DNA of 13,908 bases, taken from positions 1 to 13,908 of the forward strand of contig JAHBMJ010003024.1 in assembly GCA_018398765.1 (NCBI GenBank). Direction: 5' to 3'. Both the position numbers and the translations under genes were made by a program. The DNA is from Chromera velia (lineage: Eukaryota; Sar; Chromeraceae). Positions 1-6,264 of this stretch are shown piece after piece; positions within the stretch are counted from its first letter, which is position 1, and every line of letters starts with the position of its first letter. Under the pieces are notes generated by a model. It ran no database searches. It saw only the letters and a program-made list of their open reading frames with translations, and was not told where the DNA came from.

Positions 1-13
1 GGGGGGGGGGGGG

Positions 14-49
<36 letters not shown>

Positions 50-125
50 AGAGAGAGGGAGAAAGGAGAAAGAGAGAGAGAGAAAGAGAGAGAGAGAAAG
101 AGAGACAAAGAAGAGAAAGAAGAGA

Positions 126-165
<40 letters not shown>

Positions 166-198
166 AGAGAGACTAGAAGAGGGAGAAAGAGAAAGGGA
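1..198. repeat. Poly-G14 followed by long (GA)n purine tract
   Basis: Positions 1-14 are an uninterrupted run of G. It is followed by GA-dominated sequence with GAAA and GGGA variants, broken only by rare pyrimidines (for example at 106 and 173-174). It lies at the very edge of the window, so it may mark a contig end where assembly stopped in low-complexity DNA. It lies about 340 bp beyond the stop codon of the minus-strand gene. No coding potential. Confidence 0.9.
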
Positions 199-538
199 CA
201 CATAGAGAGACAGACGACCTATATCGTCTTTACTTTCCCTTTTTCACCCTCTTCATACAATGCAGCTGCATCTTATTATGTAATTCGTATGTCGGAGCTC
301 TGCCTTACTCTAGGCCTTACTGGTTTAGTAGTTGTTTAGTACCTAGTTCCTAAACCCAGTTCAGTGCGCAAACAATTTAATTAATAACAAATATACAATA
401 TGTCCTGTACATAAATAAACATTGCATGACATGTCGTCAGACTTAGGTATTAACTAGTAGTGTATCAATTGGAGCTCGCGTTTTTCAATAATCGACTAGT
501 AGTACAGAAAAATCTATAGAGCAGAATCCAAAAATCTA
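199..538. other. AT-richer 3' flank of the minus-strand gene
   Basis: About 340 bases with no open frame of note. The base composition is more AT-rich than the coding exons. By position it must hold the 3' untranslated region and polyadenylation site of the minus-strand thioredoxin-like gene that ends at 539. I see no AATAAA hexamer on the minus strand here, so the cleavage site cannot be placed. Confidence 0.5.
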
Positions 539-700
539 TCAGGAAGGGATCTTCTGTGCTTTGTAGAACTCTAGACGCCGGCTCCAGTCCTCTGCGCTCA
601 TTGACGATGAGATAGAGTTGTCAACAAGTCCGTTGATAAGCACTGTGGGGGTGATGTGGATTGAATTCTGCCGTCCGTACTTGGTGTGGAACTTCACTTC
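539..700 (-). CDS. Exon 7 of the DsbA-like gene (cis-Pro strand and stop)
   Basis: Acceptor is a T-rich tract ending GTTCAG|GAAGTG, phase 0. Encodes EVKFHTKYGRQNSIH, then ITPTVLINGLVDNS, then a SAEDWSRRLEFY helix and the end of the protein at TGA (539-541). The TP pair before the hydrophobic strand is the conserved cis-proline loop of thioredoxin folds, and the final W-containing helix is also typical of the family. Confidence 0.85.
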   Translation of the reverse strand, partial: EVKFHTKYGRQNSIHITPTVLINGLVDNSISSSMSAEDWSRRLEFYKAQKIPS

Positions 701-945
701 CTGAACACGCACGAAAAAAAATGGCCTGATGAATTCCGGCAATGATGGAGGAAAGAACGTTTGCAAATTATTAGTAAATGAGGCACTGAAGCAGACGATG
801 ACGGTGGAGGAATTCAGCAGGCCCAAATTTGTGCACAGCCCACCGCGAGCTAGACCACACACTAAGATCAGAGACCTGTTCCCCTGGAGAAGCGAAGGAG
901 GAACAGCTGACTCTCTCTTCCGAGAGCATGCCCCTGATGAAGCTC

Positions 946-997
<52 letters not shown>

Positions 998-2238
998 AGA
1001 TGAGGGCAAAAAGGGGTTGAGGCTTTCTCCCCAACTGGCCACTCCAGTAGAGCTGACCGTGAGCAGGTTGCTGTGGAGATCGTTTCTGGGGTCCATCAGC
1101 TGGATGAAGTCCTCTTTGGGGATAGAGGCTGGCTCTGAGGACAGAGCCGTGCCGAGCTCCTGCAGGCTCATGTACGGAAGGCGGAGGGCAGAGAGCAGGT
1201 TAGGGAGTGAGTCAGAGTGACTGGTACAGGCAACAGTCATACACTGAGAGAGACGAAGAAAAGGGGAGAGGATGGAGGAGCAGAGAGAAGCATAAATAAA
1301 GAAAAAACTAAATAAACAAAGACACTGACAAAAAGAAAAAAGCTGCACACTGCAAGCAGGGCTCACCCCCCTGCTATCGCAGAGAGCCAATGGAGGGAAG
1401 GAAGGAGGGAGCAATCTCCGACGGTGCTTCCATCTGGAGGACTTAGGGATATTATCGAAGAAGGAAAATAAAATAAACAAACTACTTCAGACAGATGTGT
1501 GGAGGGTCTGATGGATGCAAACCTCGCCCCTTCCCGTCAGGCCTTCTTATTCTTTTTCGGTCGTTCTTTCTTGCCTCTCTTCTTCTAGCCGTCTTTCCTT
1601 CCTCATTCCTCCTTCCTTCTTTCCTTCCTTCCTTCCTTCCTCCCTTCCTTTCTCTCTTTCTTCCCTCCACCCCCCCGCGCGTCCGTCCGTCTGTATGTAT
1701 TTATGTGTGTCCGTGTGTTTGTGTACGTGCTGTCTTGCTCGCTTTTTCTTCGAGCTTTCTCCATCCTCGTGCGCCGGGATCCAGGTTACTGTATGCACAA
1801 TGAGCAAGAGAGGTGGCACCGCGTCTCCTCTTTCCCTTGCCCTCCCCTTTGTCGTTTGTCTTGAGGACAAAAAGGACAGGCAGAGAATGCATGAGGTCTT
1901 CGACTCTTGACCGATCGATCGATCGAACGAGAAAGGAACCTCTCTGGCAGGCTCCCTTCAGGCAGGACGCACAGACAGCTGTGTCTGTCTCGTTTGTTTT
2001 CGCTTCTTCCTTCCTTCCTTCCTTCTTTCCTTCCTTCCTTCTTTCCTCCTGCATTCCATTCATCCACTTCGTGCATGCTGTTTGCCCTCTGTCTGTCTGG
2101 ACTCACGTACCTCCACGATTTGACTGTACGTGGTCTCGGTCATCTCCTGCTCTGTGTACTTCTCGCGGAGGTCTGCCAAAACGTCGAAGGCATCGAAGTA
2201 TCGAGAGGGGGCGAGCTGCCCCGCCTGCACACACACAC

Positions 2239-2276
<38 letters not shown>

Positions 2277-3670
2277 GAGGGAGGGATTTGCAATTTTGCC
2301 GTCAATACAATCAGCCAGTCTCTTTTCTGTCGACGAAAAGAGGAAAGAGTGGTGCAGGGACATCGGACGCGTCAAAGCGACGAGGGGGAGAATCGAAAAA
2401 GAAGAGAACGGAAAGGACGAAAAAGCTCTAAAGACTCACGAGGGAGGACGGGGGGATAGAGAGGGGAAGAAAAATCGGCAGAGAGAGGCATAGGAAGAGA
2501 GGGAGAGAAACAGAGGCAACGGAATGAGAGACGGGCGTTGAAGATAAACAGAAAAAGGACATGAAGAAAGTCTGAAATAAGTCAACAGACAAAAATCGGA
2601 AGGACCTTCAACGGTGCATTCTCTCTAGCTTCATTCTGTTAGAGCATCTTTCTTCTTCGTTTTCATCACAGGGACAAAACTGATTCAAGTTCAACGGCAA
2701 GAAAGCAGTTGTATGCCCCTCACATACTCACAGCAATCGAGGCTTTGGCCATCACAGCGGAGGTCCAGTGCCAAGTCTGAACATAGTTGTACACGACCTG
2801 CAGCAAGGATTCGTCATATACACATATGTTGAATTCATGATCTGGAGGTTTTTCCCCTGCACAGACATATTCGACCAGGAAAAAGCAAACACACAAAGAA
2901 ACAAACTGACAACCTAACTGACTGACTCTATCACAGCAACCCACCCAACCAAAAAGGGTCGAGTCATCTTTCGGAGAGACAAAAGATAGAACCCAGCTGC
3001 AGGCTGGCTTGGCAGGCGGCCTGCCTAGATGAATGAGCAGACAGCACCGTACTCCCTGATCGACGTATTGAATCTGATTCCCCTCTGCCGATGACTCGCT
3101 GCAGCTCGGGGCCTGTTGGAATTCTGTCTGGCATGAAGACAGACGGGCTGACTTGTCAAACTGACTGTGTCTGCCTGCCTGCCTGCTCGCTGCCTGACTG
3201 ACTGATTGGCTCGGTGACTTCGTGGTTGCCTGAATCAGTGAGTTACCAACCAACCAACCAACTGACTGACTGACTGATCGATTGGGTTTGTTCATGCATT
3301 TACTGATTTCCCTCGATCGAGTGCTGCATGAAATTGTGCAACTTCTTTGCTTGGGAGGCCGACCGACCGACTCACGAGTTTCATATCATCACCAAATTTC
3401 GGCAGAACGTCCTTCCTCATTGTCTTGTAAAACTTCACTGCAGGCAAGAATATTTCGGCAGAACGTCCTTCCTCATCGTCTTGTAAAACTTCACTGCAGG
3501 CAAAAATAGCGTAGCGTTCTGCTGCCATGCAGTCATGCAATGTGCTTCGCGACGGCCTGCCATGCTTTCAACCAGCCTCTTCACGGTCCGCTGAGTGCAC
3601 GTTTGCGGGAGGTGATTCTGTGCAGCCAGAGGAAAATAAATGGAACACTGATTGTTCACGCACACACGCA

Positions 3671-3758
<88 letters not shown>

Positions 3759-4547
3759 TGTTCTGTGTTGCGCACAGCGGGGAGAAGGCACACACGAATG
3801 CATGAATGCTCCTCCTCTACTAGTCACCCCGTCCTTGTGCTCTGCAAAGACTGGGTGACCCAACGAAGGATCAATTTGGAGCGGCACGAATGATCGAAGC
3901 AAACAAGCCAAGAATGACAGTCTGAGCCTTGAGACGAAGCTCCACGAGAAGGCAGGGGGGAAGAGGGGAGAGGGACTCGCGTCAGAGTGAGGCCGCGTGT
4001 GTGGAGACGAAAGGAGACGGAGACAGGGTAGACGACGCTGGCAGAGATTGGAACGGCAGTAGAGAGCCAGACAAGGGCACTGGCGACTGGCTAAATATGT
4101 GTTCGAAGCATTCAAGGAAAACCAGCGGGAGTAGACGGACAATTGGGATTCAGAGCAGACAGACAGATCGGAGACGGAAGGAGACGGAAAGAAAGAGACG
4201 GGAGAAGATACTTCGATACTTGAAGTCTTGACCTGAGAAAGGGCACATAAGGTCCAAGAAGGCCTCTACTACCACAGGAGCATCTCTCTTCCCTACTGAG
4301 CGTGCCCAGTCATGAACTCGAGGCTGCATGCATGCAGTCACACACCAAGAATAGGACTCAACGTAGACGGCCCGCCACTCTGTTCACAAACAAGGGATGG
4401 GAAAGCAACGTGGCACCCACTCACTGCAGGAGGGCCACCACCAAAGGCTGCAACTCCCATCAGCTTTCCCTGTCGCGACCGAGCGCGACTGGCGCTCTCG
4501 CAAGACTCCAATAGGGTCGCGGCGAGATAGACAAACAGAAACCTCAT
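539..4547 (-). CDS. Secreted DsbA-like thioredoxin-fold protein, seven exons
   Basis: Modelled as join of 4547-4425, 4323-4233, 3437-3376, 2797-2732, 2224-2111, 1159-1058 and 700-539 on the minus strand. That is 720 nt, 239 residues plus TGA. Every junction is GT..AG and phase-consistent (0,1,0,0,0,0). Residues 1-22 look like a signal peptide, with hydrophobic core FLFVYLAATLL. The mature part starts near residue 23. The thioredoxin first strand and active site are at about 57-71 (PVVVEAFLDLMCPFS, Cys68). Helix KFYKTMRKDVLPK is 73-85. The VQTWHW segment near 98-103 resembles the QPWH region of this family. A helical insert spans about 115-186. The cis-proline strand HITPTVLINGL is 201-211, with cis-Pro204. 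This matches the DsbA-like 'thioredoxin_4' group known from fungi, plants and protists. The active site is C-P-F-S rather than CXXC, and Cys68 is the only cysteine of the predicted mature protein, so a classical two-cysteine dithiol oxidase role is unlikely. Substrate unknown. An in-frame upstream ATG at 4583 would add 12 residues; I chose 4547 because it puts the signal peptide at the N-terminus. A tandem duplication of the exon 3 acceptor may affect expression. Family assignment is strong, exact ends less so. Confidence 0.85.
946..997. repeat. Composite (CA)n(GA)n microsatellite in intron 6
   Basis: Uninterrupted CA repeats (about 946-971) turn directly into GA repeats (to 997). The tract lies within intron 6 (701-1057) of the minus-strand gene, about 60 nt past its donor, so the transcript reads (UC)n then (UG)n. 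Confidence 0.95.
1058..1159 (-). CDS. Exon 6 of the DsbA-like gene
   Basis: 102 nt, 34 codons: ELGTALSSEPASIPKEDF to DLHSNLLT. Acceptor CCTGCAG|GAG follows a pyrimidine-rich stretch. Donor ACG|GTCAGC, phase 0. I chose 1159 rather than another in-phase acceptor (exon start 1243) because the IVE+ELGTAL join gives the spacing I expect for this family. The longer choice would add 28 residues. Confidence 0.65.
1595..1668. repeat. (TTCC)n pyrimidine tract in intron 5
   Basis: TTCC/CTTT repeats with few interruptions. It falls in intron 5 (1160-2110) of the minus-strand gene, whose transcript therefore carries GGAA repeats. The surrounding open frames in several registers are products of this low-complexity DNA. 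Confidence 0.9.
2005..2049. repeat. Second (TTCC)n tract in intron 5
   Basis: Another run of CTTCC and CTTTCC units on the plus strand, in the same intron as the 1595-1668 tract and in the same orientation. A (GATC)n patch occurs nearby at 1911-1924. Confidence 0.9.
2111..2224 (-). CDS. Exon 5 of the DsbA-like gene
   Basis: 114 nt, 38 codons, from AGQLAPSRYFDAFDVL to TTYSQIVE. The helical content, charge and FDAFDVLADLREKY pattern fit the helical insert of DsbA-like proteins. The acceptor GTGCAG sits directly at the end of a long (TG)n tract (2228-2273 on this strand), which here takes the place of a normal polypyrimidine tract. Donor GAG|GTACGTGAGT, phase 0. Confidence 0.8.
2228..2273. repeat. 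(CA)n microsatellite abutting the exon 5 acceptor
   Basis: CA repeats with a single GC interruption. On the minus strand this is (TG)n running straight into the TGCAG acceptor of exon 5 (exon start 2224), so repeat length would directly change the 3' splice-site context. Confidence 0.95.
2732..2797 (-). CDS. Exon 4 of the DsbA-like gene
   Basis: 66 nt, 22 codons: VVYNYVQTWHWTSAVMAKAS and IA. Acceptor CTGCAG|GTC, donor GCT|GTGAGTATG, both phase 0. Joined after ...DDMKL it gives the strand plus '(Q)xWH' region expected in this family. An acceptor farther upstream at 2857/2858 would leave a mismatched phase after exon 3 and was not used. Confidence 0.8.
3172..3284. repeat. Tetranucleotide repeat cluster in intron 3
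   Basis: Contains (TGCC)n at about 3172-3190, CTGA repeats around 3193-3205, CCAA repeats at about 3246-3261 and CTGA repeats at 3262-3277. All lie within intron 3 (2798-3375) of the minus-strand gene. No coding exon is evident among them. Confidence 0.85.
3376..3437 (-). CDS. Exon 3 of the DsbA-like gene (micro-exon with duplicated acceptor)
   Basis: 62 nt encoding VKFYKTMRKDVLPKFGDDMKL, the helix after the active site. The acceptor is CCTGCAG, phase 1, matching exon 2. The donor is CTC|GTGAGTCGG, phase 0. Most of this exon and its acceptor occur again 56 nt upstream in the transcript (acceptor copy with exon start 3493). Only the copy starting at 3437 keeps the reading frame into exon 4. 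Confidence 0.8.
3397..3508. repeat. 56-bp tandem duplication of an exon 3 acceptor
   Basis: Two head-to-tail copies, 3397-3452 and 3453-3508, differ at only two positions (3421 T versus 3477 C, and 3448 G versus 3504 A). On the minus strand each copy holds a CCTGCAG acceptor and about 40 nt of exon 3. The copy at 3397-3452 joins in frame to the rest of exon 3 and its donor. Entry at the other copy shifts frame and reaches TGA at 3437-3435. Confidence 0.95.
3658..3756. repeat. Long composite (CA)n(GA)n microsatellite in intron 2
   Basis: About 58 bases of CA repeats with a few CG interruptions, then about 40 bases of GA. It lies in intron 2 (3438-4232) of the minus-strand gene. It has the same composition, order and orientation as the tract at 946-997. 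Confidence 0.95.
4233..4323 (-). CDS. Exon 2 of the DsbA-like gene (CPFS active site)
   Basis: 91 nt. The acceptor is ...GCATGCAG, phase 0, and the donor is TCAG|GTCAAG, phase 1. Encodes PRVHDWARSVGKRDAPVVVEAF and then LDLMCPFS. This is the first beta strand and active-site turn of the thioredoxin fold and the most diagnostic segment of the gene. Its neighbouring intron 1 is only 101 nt. Confidence 0.85.
4425..4547 (-). CDS. Exon 1 of the DsbA-like gene (signal peptide)
   Basis: Encodes residues 1-41, beginning MRFLFVYLAATLL, a typical n-region plus hydrophobic core. It ends ...GGGPPA. The donor after GCA is GTGAGTGGGTG (phase 0) and fits the consensus well. It is the exon nearest the divergent promoter region. 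An in-frame ATG at 4583 is an alternative start. Confidence 0.75.
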
Positions 4548-4684
4548 GTTGGTGCATGTGCCGCTCAGTACATATGATGTCAATCGGTAATTGAGAACAA
4601 AGCTCGAAAGACTCGTCGTATTCAGCTTAGTCTGAGGATCGACTCAGTGTCACACACAATTAAGGGGACTTCAGGTATGAGTAG

Positions 4685-4724
4685 CAAAGAGTGCTTGGAC
4701 ACCGGCCACTCTTAGCACTCTTTG
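4685..4724. repeat. Perfect 11-bp inverted repeat with 18-nt spacer
   Basis: CAAAGAGTGCT at 4685-4695 is exactly complementary to AGCACTCTTTG at 4714-4724. The element lies 138 bp upstream of the modelled start of the DsbA-like gene and 572 bp upstream of the ankyrin gene. It could be a dimeric factor-binding site or a hairpin. Function unknown. Confidence 0.7.
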
Positions 4725-4910
4725 ATCGAAAACTTCATCGATGATGCGTGCACCCGGCTCCTAGCCCTAGCTATGGAGCTGGCTTTCTGCATGGCCCCGG
4801 AAAGCGCAGCGTGGGGCACTTAAAAAACGTGTGCGAGCGTGAGATTGATCTCGAGACTGTGCAGTGTAGACCGCCGGCCTTCCAAAATCTTCCACATTTG
4901 CACTTTCACT

Positions 4911-4952
4911 CCATCCATCTCCATCCATCTCCATCCTGGAGGATCCTGGAGG
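4911..4952. repeat. Two adjacent 10-bp tandem duplications
   Basis: CCATCCATCT occurs twice at 4911-4930 and is followed by CCATCC. ATCCTGGAGG then occurs twice at 4933-4952. Both lie in the divergent intergenic region, about 350 bp upstream of the ankyrin start codon. The 10-bp period is close to one DNA helical turn, but there is no direct sign of function. Confidence 0.7.
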
Positions 4953-5295
4953 CTTAGTCGAAGGGGGTCTGTTCGTGCGAACCATTACAAAGGAGAACTG
5001 AGCTCCCGGAAGACCGGCCGTGTGCACGATTTGAACGTCTTACCCGATACTGACTACCGATAGAGACGGAGTCGCTGTGTCACTGACTGCAAGGCTCTTC
5101 TGGCCGCGTGACTTAAATTGCACAACCCAAAGAAGAGAGTCGAGTCGAAGGGTTCCTCCTGAATCACCCAGCTCTTTCACTCCAAAGTTCAGCGCTCCAT
5201 TGGATTGTGGAAGGGTTGTCCATACCACAAAGTCGAAATCGAGGTTCTCTCCATCCTCCTTTTCTTTCTCAGTCTGACAGACAGCACGATCTATC

Positions 5296-6264
5296 ATGGC
5301 AAATTCCAAGGCGTTCTGTCTCTCAGAGGTCCCCCGCATTGTCTGCGTCAATGGGGTCCTTGGGGTCCCGCTGTTCTGGAAAGTTTCGGCCTTATCGAAA
5401 GACCTTCTCTGCATTCGAAATGACCCCACGCCCCTCGGGCTAGGGAGTCTCTATGCATTCCTGGAGTGCCACGCGGAAAGAGAGGCTTTCAGATGTCTTG
5501 TGCATCAGGCGATTGATCGAAACCGTGTGGAGACTCTCCAACAGCTCCTTGCTGTCCCTGGGCTCCCTCTCTGTTTCCCTGCTCTGGTTGAGAGGGCACT
5601 TCGGGCCGGGGCACACGATTGCCTGAAGGTCCTCTCATCGCCTGAACTCTCGGGAATGCCTCTGAGCATTTCCGCCAAGTCGGTGTCCAGGCTGACTCGC
5701 GAGTCCCTCCATGCTCTCCTGCAGAGCGGCTGCCTCCTCCCCCAGGCCTGGCAGCAGGTCGATCTTCAGATGTTGTCGCCTCAAAACCCTGCAGAGGGAC
5801 TGGAAGCAGCAGAAGCTCCGGAGGAAGCACAGGGTGGAGAGGCCCCCCCTCAGTCTGTGTCCTCAGCTTCCTCATCAGAAGTGCCCAGACTGAGCTTGTG
5901 GAAGCCGATGATTTCTTCGCTGATTGATGCTGACATGTTCGGCTGCGCGGAGGTTTTGTTGAAGTCGGGGGCCCGTGTCGACGTCTGTGAGTGGGAGGGG
6001 GAGGGTCAACAAGGGAGCAGCAAGGACGTCGAGAGATACCTGTCCCGTCTCCGTTCAGGTCCCCAGGACGGAGAGGTGGGGGGGCGGGGCGATGTCGAGT
6101 GGTCATTCCCAGGCCGCACACCGCTGCTCTCTCTGCTCTGGTGCCTCGGGAGAGATCGGGGGGGGAGGAGACTGTCCGGGGAGGCGCGTGAGAGCGGCCT
6201 GCAGCTGCTGCGTCTAGTGGCGAAGGCCGCCAAAGCTGCGGGGTGCCTTGACTGGACTGCGGAG
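5296..6264 (+). CDS. Exon 1 of the ankyrin-repeat gene
   Basis: 969 nt, residues 1-323, from MANSKAFCL to LDWTAE. The donor is GAG|GTACGTGAT, phase 0. It is the largest exon, with weak ankyrin-like helices in its first half and clearer repeats from about residue 206. The open frame runs on to a stop at 6373-6375 if the intron is retained. Confidence 0.8.

Larger units (their letters stand above)
4548..5295. promoter_or_regulatory. Head-to-head intergenic region, likely divergent promoters
   Basis: 748 bp between the start codon of the minus-strand DsbA-like gene (4547) and that of the plus-strand ankyrin gene (5296). It must contain at least one transcription start in each direction unless further 5' exons lie outside it. 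No clear TATA box or other core element can be assigned by eye. It holds a perfect 11-bp inverted repeat at 4685-4724 and two adjacent 10-bp tandem duplications at 4911-4952. The short open frames inside it show no family pattern. Confidence 0.55.

Noticed and set aside
1-198. Telomere
   Set aside because: The repeat is GA-based with no TTTAGGG- or TTAGGG-type unit.
539-1480. Single 313-codon minus-strand open frame as one exon
   Set aside because: Its middle is (TC)n(TG)n repeat translated as SLSLSLCVCVCV. Only 700-539 and 1159-1058 look like the thioredoxin family, and clean phase 0 splice sites bound both.
1482-2106. Several Lys/Glu/Arg/Gly-rich open frames on the minus strand
   Set aside because: They are translations of the (TTCC)n tracts in intron 5 in different frames.
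2732-2856. Longer exon 4 starting at 2856 (GEKPPDHEFNICVYDE...)
   Set aside because: Starting there requires phase 1, but exon 3 ends in phase 0 at its strong GTGAGT donor. The 2797 acceptor is in phase and restores the family pattern.
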